Assembly: GCF_900149685.1 (NCBI RefSeq)
Contig: NZ_LT702999.1
Coordinates: 310,001-374,000 of the forward strand
From: Erythrobacter sp. Alg231-14
Lineage (GTDB): Bacteria; Pseudomonadota; Alphaproteobacteria; Sphingomonadales; Sphingomonadaceae
Length of the DNA: 64,000 nt
Direction of reading: 5' to 3'
Made by a program: the position numbers and the translations under genes. A model generated the notes under the pieces. The model worked only from the letters and a program-made list of their open reading frames with translations, was not told the origin of the DNA and made no database searches. Below, one piece after another: positions 26,619 through 34,652 of this stretch. Every line of letters begins with the position of its first letter. Within the stretch, counting starts at the first letter, position 1.

Positions 26619-28097
26619 ATGAAACCTCAGGTCATCATCATCGGTCGTCCCAACGTGGGCAAATCCACCCTGTTTAATCGGCTGGTGGGTAAGAAACTTG
26701 CGCTTGTTGATGATCAACCGGGCGTAACGCGAGATCGGCGTCTCGGCGATGCCGAAATTGCCGGTCTTCAATTCACCGTCGTCGACACCGCAGGCTGGGA
26801 AGACGAAGATGAACTCACTCTGCCCGGCCGGATGCGCAAACAAACAGAGGCCAGCTTAGAGGGCGCGGACGCGGCGATGTTCGTGATTGATGCGCGGGCG
26901 GGTCTGACCCCTCTCGACAATGAAATTGCGCGGTACTTGCGCGAAAACGACGTCCCGATCGTTCTGGTCGCCAACAAAGCAGAAGGCGCAGCCGGAGAAA
27001 GCGGCGTTTTCGAATCCTATTCGTTGGGCTTTGGAGAGCCGGTTGCCATATCCGCAGAGCATGGAGAAGGTATTGCAGACCTATTCCAAGGCTTGTGGCC
27101 AATTATTGGCGAAAAGGCCGACGCCGCCGAAGAGGCCGCGCAATATGCCGATGAGTTCGGAGACGACGAAGAGGAAGAGAGACCCGCAGGCCCCTTAAAG
27201 CTCGCCATCGTTGGCCGCCCGAACGCCGGTAAATCGACATTGATCAATCGACTCTTGGGCGAAGACCGATTGTTGACCGGTCCCGAAGCAGGGATCACGC
27301 GCGATTCGATTGCGATCGATTGGATCTGGCACGATCCCAAGGCCGCAGCCGACGAAAACGGCAATGTAAACAGCGAACGAGAAATTAGGCTGATCGACAC
27401 AGCGGGCATGCGCAAGAAACGCAATGTCACCGAGAAGCTTGAAAAGCTTTCGGTTGCGGATGCCCGGCGCGCAGTGGATTTCGCGGAGGTTGTGATCCTG
27501 TTGCTCGATGCGACTCAGGGACTGGAGCACCAAGATCTCAAAATCGCCGCCCACGCGCTTGAAGAAGGGCGCGCCTTGATGGTGGCGATCAACAAGTGGG
27601 ACATTGCAGGCCAAGGCGGCAATGACACGCCCAGCGGCCTTTTCAACGGGATCAAGGGCGCGTTGCACGATGGTCTTGCGCAGGTACGCGGCGTTCCGTT
27701 GTTCGCGGTCTCTGCAAAAACCGGCAAAGGGCTCGACACCATGCTCAGCGCCGCATTTGAATTGCGCCAAAGTTGGTCAAAGCGTGTACCGACCGCCGCG
27801 CTGAACCGCTGGTTTGACGATGCGCTCGACGCCAACCCCCCGCCTGCGCCTGGCGGCCGACGGATCAAACTGCGTTATATCACCCAAGTCGGAACGCGCC
27901 CGCCGCGTTTTGTGGTTTTTGGCAGCCGGCTCGATGACTTGCCGACGAGCTATGAACGCTATTTGGTGAACGGTATCCGAGCCAAACTTGGCTTTGATGC
28001 AGTGCCTGTTCGGGTCACGTTGAAATCGCCCAAGAACCCCTACAACGCCAACAAAGGCGGAGGCGGGAATTATTCCAGCGGATCGAACAAGACATGA
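26619..28097 (+). CDS. der: Ribosome-associated GTPase Der (EngA)
   Basis: A 492-residue double-GTPase needed for 50S subunit assembly. G domain 1 shows GRPNVGKSTLFNRL, DTAG and NKAE; G domain 2 shows GRPNAGKSTLINRLL, DTAGMRKK and NKWD. A C-terminal KH-like domain (about 385-475) contains RIKLRYITQVGTRPPRFVVF. Start at 26619 (MKPQVII) fits the family; GTG at 26586 would extend the protein by 11 residues. The stop overlaps the next gene by 4 bases. Confidence 0.97.
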   Translation: MKPQVIIIGRPNVGKSTLFNRLVGKKLALVDDQPGVTRDRRLGDAEIAGLQFTVVDTAGWEDEDELTLPGRMRKQTEASLEGADAAMFVIDARAGLTPLDNEIARYLRENDVPIVLVANKAEGAAGESGVFESYSLGFGEPVAISAEHGEGIADLFQGLWPIIGEKADAAEEAAQYADEFGDDEEEERPAGPLKLAIVGRPNAGKSTLINRLLGEDRLLTGPEAGITRDSIAIDWIWHDPKAAADENGNVNSEREIRLIDTAGMRKKRNVTEKLEKLSVADARRAVDFAEVVILLLDATQGLEHQDLKIAAHALEEGRALMVAINKWDIAGQGGNDTPSGLFNGIKGALHDGLAQVRGVPLFAVSAKTGKGLDTMLSAAFELRQSWSKRVPTAALNRWFDDALDANPPPAPGGRRIKLRYITQVGTRPPRFVVFGSRLDDLPTSYERYLVNGIRAKLGFDAVPVRVTLKSPKNPYNANKGGGGNYSSGSNKT

Positions 28098-28567
28098 TCG
28101 TCGACATTCTAAGCGCCGGAATCGCGACCGACCTATTGGAACGCACCGCCTCCACGGCTCGTGTGCAGCAAGCGGTAGAGCTTAGTCTGGCGCCGGCATT
28201 TTTATTGGTGGGTATTGGCAGCATCATGAATGTAATGATGTCGCGTTTGATCTGGCTAGCCGGCCGGATAGAGCGGTTGGCCGATCCGGTGAACGGCGCG
28301 TGCGAAGTGAGCCATGCCAAGGAGCTCGCATGGTTACGAATGCGACGGAAGTTTGCCCGGATGGCGATCAAGTTTTCGACCGGTGCTGGCGTTGTCATTA
28401 GCATCGTGATCGCGGTGCTGTTTTTGTCCGCCTACATTGAAACACCGATCGGTTCTTTGGTGGCGATATTGTGGGTGGCTACGATCGGCCTGTTGATCAC
28501 AGGTTTGATTTATTTCCTTCGCGAAACTTTATTGGCGGCCGATGGGTCGGCCAAGATGGAACCGTAA
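28094..28567 (+). CDS. DUF2721 membrane protein
   Basis: A 157-residue protein with three predicted membrane helices (about residues 30-55, 95-118 and 122-145) and a helical, basic loop between them (LAWLRMRRKFARMAIKF). It matches the DUF2721 family of unknown function. Translationally coupled to der by an ATGA overlap. Confidence 0.8.
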   Translation: MIVDILSAGIATDLLERTASTARVQQAVELSLAPAFLLVGIGSIMNVMMSRLIWLAGRIERLADPVNGACEVSHAKELAWLRMRRKFARMAIKFSTGAGVVISIVIAVLFLSAYIETPIGSLVAILWVATIGLLITGLIYFLRETLLAADGSAKMEP

Positions 28568-28585
28568 GACCGCGACGTCGAACAC

Positions 28586-28616
28586 GAAAAAGGGCGGAGC
28601 AGACATGCCCCGCCCC
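28586..28616 (-). terminator. Terminator after bacterioferritin
   Basis: On the minus strand GGGCGG (28615-28610) pairs with CCGCCC (28597-28592), then TTTTT. It lies 33 bases past the bfr stop, in the convergent gap with the DUF2721 gene. Confidence 0.6.
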
Positions 28617-28648
28617 GTAAAACCGTTACGCAAATTCCCGGTTGCTTA

Positions 28649-29128
28649 TTACTCAGCGACCGATTTGGATTGAAGCTGAACGTAGTTTTCTAAACCCATT
28701 CTCTCAATCATGTCGAATTGCGTTTCGAGGAAATCGACGTGTTCCTCCTCGTTGGTGAGGATGCCGTTGAACAGATCGCGGCTGACATAGTCGCGTACGC
28801 TTTCACAATAAGCGACCGCATCGCGCAAAAGCGGGATAGCGTCTTCTTCCAACGCCATATCAGCCTTTAGAATTTCAAGGACCGTTTCGCCTACGCGCAA
28901 ATTGTGGATCGCTTGAAAATTGGGCAATCCATTAAGGAACAGCACACGCTCGGCCAATTTGTCGGCATGCTCCATCTCTTCGATGGATTCTTTGCGCTCA
29001 TAATCGGCAAGCTTGGTCACACCCCAATCATCAAGCACACGGTAATGCAGCCAATATTGATTGATCGCAGTCAGCTCATTGGTGAGAGCCTTGTTCAAAA
29101 ATTCGATTACTTTTGGATCGCCCTTCAT
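28649..29128 (-). CDS. bfr: Bacterioferritin
   Basis: A 159-residue haem-containing iron-storage protein, close in length to the E. coli protein. Visible are the ferroxidase ligands (Glu in TNELTAINQYW, Glu and His in EEMEHADKL, Glu in ALEEDA, EEEHVDFLET) and the haem-ligand Met of SIEEMEHAD (about residue 52). It stores iron as ferric mineral in a 24-subunit shell. Start ATG at 29128 (MKGDPKVIEF). Its partner ferredoxin gene lies 159 bases upstream on the same strand. Confidence 0.97.
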   Translation of the reverse strand: MKGDPKVIEFLNKALTNELTAINQYWLHYRVLDDWGVTKLADYERKESIEEMEHADKLAERVLFLNGLPNFQAIHNLRVGETVLEILKADMALEEDAIPLLRDAVAYCESVRDYVSRDLFNGILTNEEEHVDFLETQFDMIERMGLENYVQLQSKSVAE

Positions 29129-29287
29129 GACGGTGTCCCCTAATTTCGGTGGTCCGCGCCAGAGGGATATCCGCGCGGCTGTGAGCCTATAAATAGGAGT
29201 TACAACCACACTATTGCAAGGGGGGTGTCAAAATTTTTCTTTAAAAATCAACGCGTTGCGACACGTTCGCAGTTGCGGGTAGCGAGT

Positions 29288-29491
29288 CTATATTGCGACT
29301 TTTTCGCAAGAAAACATGGCCGCACAACCGGCCCGCTCTTGATCGATAATTTCTCCTGCCTTCCCAAGGCATTGCCCACAATTGGGCCGTTTTCCAAGAG
29401 CTGCATACACCGATTCAGCGTTGCCGCCCGACTTCAGCGCGGCAGCGCGCAGGTCGGTTTCGCGAATTGCATTGCAAATGCAAGTATACAT
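29288..29491 (-). CDS. bfd: Bacterioferritin-associated ferredoxin
   Basis: A 67-residue [2Fe-2S] protein that reduces stored ferric iron in bacterioferritin to release it. The four cluster Cys sit in MYTCICNAI and RPNCGQCLG. The small size and proximity to bfr fit the family. A Fur-box-like sequence lies 44-58 bases upstream of its start. An extra Cys pair near the end (GCAAMFSCEKV) is not needed for the cluster. Confidence 0.94.
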   Translation of the reverse strand: MYTCICNAIRETDLRAAALKSGGNAESVYAALGKRPNCGQCLGKAGEIIDQERAGCAAMFSCEKVAI

Positions 29492-29534
29492 GGGGCGCTA
29501 ATCACTCCTGCGAATCGTTTGCACAACCTATTTA

Positions 29535-29549
29535 TGCGAATTAATCTCA
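29535..29549. promoter_or_regulatory. Fur-box-like operator upstream of bfd
   Basis: TGCGAAT-T-AATCTCA is a 7-1-7 inverted pattern (halves TGCGAAT and TGAGATT) like Fur/Irr-type iron-regulator sites. It lies 44 bases upstream of the bfd start, in the divergent region with a lipoprotein gene. Only one site is seen, so confidence is low. Confidence 0.35.
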
Positions 29550-29706
29550 ATAGCAAGCGAATTTCGCCATGCGATGGCGCGATTATCCGATAACTCACAG
29601 CGGCTTTCACCACCATTTCCTGTTGCTCCGCGCAATTCGGACCGTAGACTGGATGCGATTCATGATGGCCGTCGCCGTCAAAACCAATCAATCCGGGGCT
29701 CACAGA

Positions 29707-30441
29707 ATGATCAAACGCACACAATTCGCAAAGCTCATGATCGCGGGTGTGATGTGTGCGTCATTATCGGCATGCGCACTGTCTCCCGAAGAGAAAGCCG
29801 CCGCCATCGAAGAGGGCATCCTGTCCACTCCCGGCGCGGAAAACCTATGGGCCACTATCAAAGAAGAATATCCCGATGATTTTAACCAACTCGTGGGTCG
29901 AGCTCTCGAATTGGATCTTAGCGCCAGCAATTATGATGAATTGAGCAAACAGGTTGGCGCAGTTTGGTCGCAAGAGTTTTTTGCGCGGATTGGGTTGGAT
30001 TCGATCAAAGCACCGGCAGAAGAATTGATCCGTTGGAGCGCCGCAGAAAGCGAATTATACCAAACGCTTCAACGCAGCGCAGTCGAACAATGCGGCGCGA
30101 TGACCATGGGGGAATGGGTCCTGATCGATGACGGAAATGCCCTGGCAACCGCCGCGATAGCTCGCCGCAACGAGGCGCTTGTCCGCGCATCCGCAGCAGG
30201 GCGTGACAATCCGCAGACCTATGCCGAGCCAACCGAAGCCGATTTCAACAGATTGGGCGATTCGATCGCGGCGACCGGAATTGCCCCCGAATTGCAGGCT
30301 GCACTCGCATCGGATGCGGCCATGGCGGCGTTGTCACCGCAAGAGCAATGCGAAGTCGGCGTGGCTGTCTATGCAGGGCTGTCTGCCCTCCCCGACGAAC
30401 AAGAGCCAGAAATGGCCGCCTATATGTTGTCGCCGGAATAG
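29707..30441 (+). CDS. Predicted lipoprotein of unknown function
   Basis: A 244-residue protein with a lipoprotein signal (MIKRTQFAKLMIAGVMCAS then the lipobox LSAC near residue 24), so it should be lipid-anchored. The mature part is acidic and helical with two Cys (EQCGAMTM, EQCEVGVAV) that could pair. No family is recognised. ATG at 29707 is chosen because it gives the signal. Neighbours are bfd (divergent) and a DUF418 gene (convergent). Confidence 0.65.
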   Translation: MIKRTQFAKLMIAGVMCASLSACALSPEEKAAAIEEGILSTPGAENLWATIKEEYPDDFNQLVGRALELDLSASNYDELSKQVGAVWSQEFFARIGLDSIKAPAEELIRWSAAESELYQTLQRSAVEQCGAMTMGEWVLIDDGNALATAAIARRNEALVRASAAGRDNPQTYAEPTEADFNRLGDSIAATGIAPELQAALASDAAMAALSPQEQCEVGVAVYAGLSALPDEQEPEMAAYMLSPE

Positions 30442-30491
30442 GCGCGCAACGCGGGCTCACCTAACGATGCACAAGGCCCAAAATCGCGATC

Positions 30492-31796
30492 TTAGCGTTT
30501 GAGAGGGAACATCTTCCGATAGGTTAAGCACCGCCACAACCACTCCAAAGGCCCGTAGCGGAAACGATCCAGCCAAGGCTTTGACCATGTGAGCATCAAA
30601 GCGCAGGTCAAAAAGGTCACCCCGTACAATTGAGGTCGGTTCAATTCACCGAACAATCCCAGACCCCATCCCTGAAACACAAAGATCATCACGAGAGATG
30701 TCCCCAAGTAGTTGGTGAAAGCTGCGCGCCCAGCCGCACGCACACGGTCCGCCAGCCAACCTGTCCACCCCGGAGAATACGCGACCAACAAAGCTGCAAT
30801 GCCTAACACCATGAAGAATTGCGGGATCGGGCTCCACCCCATGAACGCTGCCAGCGTGCCGTAATAGCTAAACCCTTCGGATTTCAGCCATACCCCGATC
30901 GCAAGGCTCATCGCACCGCCGACCGAAACACCAATCCAACCCCATTTGAGCAAGGTGGATCGTTCAATCGCCCCGCTAAAGAAGCCGGTTCGATAGAGGG
31001 CAATACCAATCAGCATGAACGGCAACGTTTCGAAGCCAAAAAATAGGACGTTCCCAATCGGATCTAACCCATTTTGGACAACCCGATGCGAAACCAAGCC
31101 GACCCAATCGCCGGACTGAATCAACTGCGTTTCTATCCGATCATTGGCAAACGCCATCGTTTTGGCGGTCTCCATCGATGTCGCGGCTTCGGCAAAAGCA
31201 GTATTTTCACCTAGGTCCGTTTCTGCAACAAGATATGGGACCGTCATGGCCGCACCAAAGAAAATGGCTCCTGCCAAATATCCGGTCAAACCAATCCCCA
31301 TTTGGGTCTTTGCCGACAATCGCAGCATGGGGACCACGGCGAACCCAATCAAAGCGTAATACATGAGGATGTCGCCAATCCAGATCAGGTAGAAATGGAT
31401 AGCCCCGAACAGCAACAAAACCGCCAATCGCCAAACCTGTAACCAGCGCGTTTGCCCACGTGCCCAGGCACGCTCCATAAACAAATACAGCCCCGCGCCG
31501 AACAACAATGTGAACAGGCCGCGCATCTTGGTGTCGATCAAAACATATTGCGCCACGGCGAGCCATTCTGAGACTTCGCCGTGTTCGGTTAGGAAAGCTT
31601 CGGGGTACATATACGCGCTGAACGGTTGGCCAAACGCGACGATGTTCGCCACCAAGATGCCCATGACAGCAATGCCGCGAATGAAATCGAGACTCTCGAT
31701 CCGGTCGGCAACACCAACAGGCGCCGAAACAGCGCCACCTGTTTCATCAGCGTTGATTGCCGGTTGCGTTTGATCGGCGGTTACCGGATCGCTCAT
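30492..31796 (-). CDS. DUF418/YeiB-family membrane protein
   Basis: A 434-residue multi-pass inner-membrane protein. The opening ESLDFIRGIAVMGILVANI is the hallmark of the YeiB/DUF418 group, a relative of acyltransferase-3 and heparan N-acetyltransferase-like proteins. About ten membrane segments are seen, then the C-terminal DUF418 part (GPLEWLWRCLTY). Start ATG at 31796 has AGGGGG eight bases upstream. Function unknown. Confidence 0.85.
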   Translation of the reverse strand: MSDPVTADQTQPAINADETGGAVSAPVGVADRIESLDFIRGIAVMGILVANIVAFGQPFSAYMYPEAFLTEHGEVSEWLAVAQYVLIDTKMRGLFTLLFGAGLYLFMERAWARGQTRWLQVWRLAVLLLFGAIHFYLIWIGDILMYYALIGFAVVPMLRLSAKTQMGIGLTGYLAGAIFFGAAMTVPYLVAETDLGENTAFAEAATSMETAKTMAFANDRIETQLIQSGDWVGLVSHRVVQNGLDPIGNVLFFGFETLPFMLIGIALYRTGFFSGAIERSTLLKWGWIGVSVGGAMSLAIGVWLKSEGFSYYGTLAAFMGWSPIPQFFMVLGIAALLVAYSPGWTGWLADRVRAAGRAAFTNYLGTSLVMIFVFQGWGLGLFGELNRPQLYGVTFLTCALMLTWSKPWLDRFRYGPLEWLWRCLTYRKMFPLKR

Positions 31797-31919
31797 GATG
31801 AATTCCCCCTCAACTCCGCTGTTTGGAACGAAGGCCGCCATCGTAGCATTCAGCTCGATGAGGGAAAGGAATTTAGTGACCGCGCGCGCATATCAATCGA
31901 TGAGCGTAACAATGTGAGA

Positions 31920-32972
31920 CTAGTTGCCAGCCACCATGCAAGCCTGACCTTGGCGTTTCAAGGTGTCGCATGCGCTTTGTGCCTGCGCCCTGCTGGTGAA
32001 GCCAACCGCTTGCAATCGGGTTATTCTGCCGCTGGAGACGAGACTTCTGCGGGTGCCCGAAAGCGCGGGATTGGTCGACAATCTCGACCAGAGACGCTCT
32101 GCATTGCCAGAAACGCCAAACGCACCGAGTTGAACACGCCAAGATCCGTTCATCACAGCCGATGGGCTCTGCGTCACAGGGTCTGCAGCACGCGCTGAAA
32201 CGGGGGCCGGTGCAAGAGCCGGCTCTGACTGCCTCGGCGACGGAGCAGGTCGCGTAATTGCTGCGGTTCGCGTCGGAGCGCTAGCAGCTGGCCGTGTGTT
32301 GGAAATGTCAGCGGGGACAGGTGAGCCACCTGCAGGTCCTGTGCCTAGATCAATTGCAGCCAATTCTGCTGCACGTCGCTGTGCCGCTTGCGCTTCCAAT
32401 TGACGCGCGAGCGATTGGGCCTGCTGACGTTGTGTCAACGGAACATAATTGTCCATTTGTGCCAGAGCTGTGCCTGCTTGTGGCAGGCCAGCGCTGTTCG
32501 CCAATGTCATCAAGGCATAAGCGCGCACCCAATCTTTGGCCGCGTAATCTGCGTTGAAATGCGCCAAGCCCAAAACGTATTGCGCGCGCGGATCCCCGCG
32601 ACCCGCGGCCGCTTCGATCAATGGCATGGCCGTGGACTGTTCACCTTGTTGGAACAACAACAATCCGTAGTTATCGGCCGCCTTAACATGGCCGCGATTT
32701 GCTGCTTCGGCATACAATTCACGGGCGCGCGTTATGTTCGCTTCCACGCCGCGTCCAAGACGGTACGCTTGCGCCAGATTAAACAGAGCATCGGCATCGC
32801 CATTTTGCGCTGGACCGCGCCACTCATTCACAGCCGTGACATAGTCGCCCGCGCTCCATGCATCGACGCCTGTCTTCACATCCGCCAAAGCAGGCGAAGA
32901 AAGCAACGCAAGCGCTGCTGCCACTGATGTCAAACAACAGCCAAGCGATGAACGTTTTGTGCGATATGCCAT
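31920..32972 (-). CDS. Sel1-repeat protein with C-terminal SPOR domain
   Basis: A 350-residue exported protein: a signal peptide (residues 1-31, ending SSPALA), about four Sel1/TPR-like repeats (ADALFNLAQAYRLGRGVEAN, VKAADNYGLLLFQQGE, PRAQYVLGLAHF), a Pro/Ala-rich linker (about 215-275) and a SPOR domain (about 275-350, SWRVQLGAFGVSG). SPOR domains bind denuded glycan strands at the division septum. Start 32972 has AAGGAG upstream. Divergent from the parA gene; another SPOR protein lies on the far side of that operon. Confidence 0.88.
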   Translation of the reverse strand: MAYRTKRSSLGCCLTSVAAALALLSSPALADVKTGVDAWSAGDYVTAVNEWRGPAQNGDADALFNLAQAYRLGRGVEANITRARELYAEAANRGHVKAADNYGLLLFQQGEQSTAMPLIEAAAGRGDPRAQYVLGLAHFNADYAAKDWVRAYALMTLANSAGLPQAGTALAQMDNYVPLTQRQQAQSLARQLEAQAAQRRAAELAAIDLGTGPAGGSPVPADISNTRPAASAPTRTAAITRPAPSPRQSEPALAPAPVSARAADPVTQSPSAVMNGSWRVQLGAFGVSGNAERLWSRLSTNPALSGTRRSLVSSGRITRLQAVGFTSRAQAQSACDTLKRQGQACMVAGN

Positions 32973-33320
32973 TTGATCTGCACTCCTTGTGATGGTCCCA
33001 ACTTTTTGGGCCGCGAAATTCGCATTGATTGCCAACGATCATAGTGAAGGAATGGTTAGCATTTCGTTTCTCGCGCCCCATGCATTGGTCAATGGAGGCG
33101 GCAACGATGCGCGCACTCCTTAGTTAATGCGCGCCGATAGAGTTCGGCCAATGGCGCAGGATCGGACCGCGCAAACGATCAAAAGCCAGCACACGACACC
33201 GATCAAACCGCAATCCCCGGCATCGCTTGTTAACTCAAAATTAGGGGTAGTCTGCGATCCACTATCTCATCCAACCGCAATCAGGCGGTTTACAGGTCTA
33301 TTATCAGGGGGACCCAAGCG
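32973..33320. other. Divergent intergenic region between the Sel1-SPOR and parA genes
   Basis: A 348-base region with no believable gene. It contains the two opposing promoters, a CtrA-like site (33230-33244), a small hairpin (AACCGC, 33273-33278 with 33285-33290) and the AGGGGGA ribosome-binding site of the parA gene. I see no parS palindrome. Confidence 0.6.
33230..33244 (+). promoter_or_regulatory. CtrA-like binding site upstream of parA-like gene
   Basis: TTAA-N7-TTAG matches 7 of 8 bases of the CtrA consensus TTAA-N7-TTAA and lies 77 bases before the parA-like start. The CtrA phosphorelay protein ChpT is encoded in the same window. One short motif is weak evidence. Confidence 0.35.
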
Positions 33321-34046
33321 TTGCGTGTACTCGCTTTGGCATCGCAGAAAGGCGGATCGGGGAAAACGACCCTATCCGGACATCTGGCCGTTCAGGCTCA
33401 GCGCGCAGGCGCAGGCCCGGTCGTTCTGATCGATATCGACCCGCAAGGATCGCTTGCCGATTGGTGGAATGAACGCGAAGCGGAATATCCCGCTTTTGCA
33501 CAAACCACCGTTGCTCGGCTGGCCAATGATCTTGCGGTGTTGCGTCAACAAGGTTTCAAACTCGCTGTGATCGATACACCGCCCGCCATTACGATGGCGA
33601 TCCAATCGGTGATCGGTGTGGCTGAGTTGATCGTGGTTCCAACCCGCCCCAGTCCGCATGATTTGCGTGCTGTGGGTGCTACGGTGGATCTGTGCGAACG
33701 CGCAGGCAAACCGTTGGTGTTCGTGGTCAACGCTGCGACACCGAAGGCGAAGATCACCTCCGAAGCCGCCGTTGCATTGTCACAACATGGCACCGTGGCT
33801 CCTATCACTCTGCATCATCGCACGGATTTCGCCGCATCGATGATCGATGGTCGCACCGTGATGGAGGTCGACCCTGAAGGTCGCTCTGCTGCGGAAATGA
33901 CCGCATTGTGGAAGTATATTTCGGATCGACTGGAAAAGAATTTCCGGCGCACCGTGTTCGCAGCACCGGGAACCGGTCATGCGCATGCGCAATCAAACGG
34001 GGTTAATCGTCCCGGCGGTGGCTTTGGCCGCCGAGTGGCTCAGTAA
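33321..34046 (+). CDS. ParA-family ATPase
   Basis: A 241-residue MinD/ParA-type ATPase. The deviant Walker A (SQKGGSGKTTLSGHLA), switch I-like (DIDPQGSLADW) and Walker B-like (LAVIDTPP) motifs are present. The start is a TTG at 33321, with AGGGGGA eight bases upstream; there is no in-frame ATG that keeps the Walker box. The next gene, 14 bases on, encodes a small basic protein with a ribbon-helix-helix-like end instead of ParB, so this is an orphan ParA-type system rather than the main chromosome-segregation pair. Confidence 0.88.
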   Translation: MRVLALASQKGGSGKTTLSGHLAVQAQRAGAGPVVLIDIDPQGSLADWWNEREAEYPAFAQTTVARLANDLAVLRQQGFKLAVIDTPPAITMAIQSVIGVAELIVVPTRPSPHDLRAVGATVDLCERAGKPLVFVVNAATPKAKITSEAAVALSQHGTVAPITLHHRTDFAASMIDGRTVMEVDPEGRSAAEMTALWKYISDRLEKNFRRTVFAAPGTGHAHAQSNGVNRPGGGFGRRVAQ

Positions 34047-34060
34047 GGGGTCGCAGCGCT

Positions 34061-34591
34061 ATGTCCGAAGCCAGCTTCGCCTCGCTAGGACCGACTTTGC
34101 TCGCTCGAAAGGGCGGTGCAAAACCCGCCATGCGTCCTCAACTCGCACCGCTGCCTGAAATGGTGGCAGAGGAACAGCTCGAAGATTTGGGCTGGAACGA
34201 TATGGGTGCAGAGGATGGTGAAAGCGCTCAAATCGTTTCCATCAATCACTCCGCCAAAAACGTCGTCCTCAATGAGGCCGCAAACGAAGCCGGTGTGGAA
34301 GATGCCGAACAGGCTTTGATCAAATCGAAGCCCGTTACCAAAAAGCGCGGATTGGCGAAGAAAGACGCTAAGAAATCTAAGACCAAAGCCAAGGCAAAGC
34401 CAATCACCGAAAGGCATGCGCGTCGCGCAGCATTCACGTTGCGGCTCGACACTGATCGCCATCTCAAACTGCGTCTCGCAGCAACGATGCAAGGGATCAG
34501 CGCCCAAGCATTGGTCACCCAAGCTCTCGATGCGACCTTCGCCGAAATCGATGACCTCGATCTTCTTACAAGCCGCATGAAACGCACCTGA
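34061..34591 (+). CDS. Small basic protein with ribbon-helix-helix-like C-terminus
   Basis: A 176-residue protein. Residues about 85-120 are Lys-rich (KKDAKKSKTKAKAKP). The last 55 residues (RRAAFTLRLDTDRHLKLRLAA, then a helix ending in LDATFAEI) look like a short strand plus two helices, the ribbon-helix-helix DNA-binding pattern. It may be the DNA-binding partner of the ParA ATPase encoded 14 bases upstream. No ParB signature is present. Confidence 0.55.
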   Translation: MSEASFASLGPTLLARKGGAKPAMRPQLAPLPEMVAEEQLEDLGWNDMGAEDGESAQIVSINHSAKNVVLNEAANEAGVEDAEQALIKSKPVTKKRGLAKKDAKKSKTKAKAKPITERHARRAAFTLRLDTDRHLKLRLAATMQGISAQALVTQALDATFAEIDDLDLLTSRMKRT

Positions 34592-34652
34592 CATTCATTT
34601 TTCTACGAACACCAAACCGCAATTTATCATGGTTAATTTAGAGGAAACGCAA

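Noticed and set aside
32973..33320. A parS-like palindrome near the ParA gene
   Set aside because: No TGTTTCACGTGAAACA-like sequence is present; the ParA gene also lacks a ParB neighbour.
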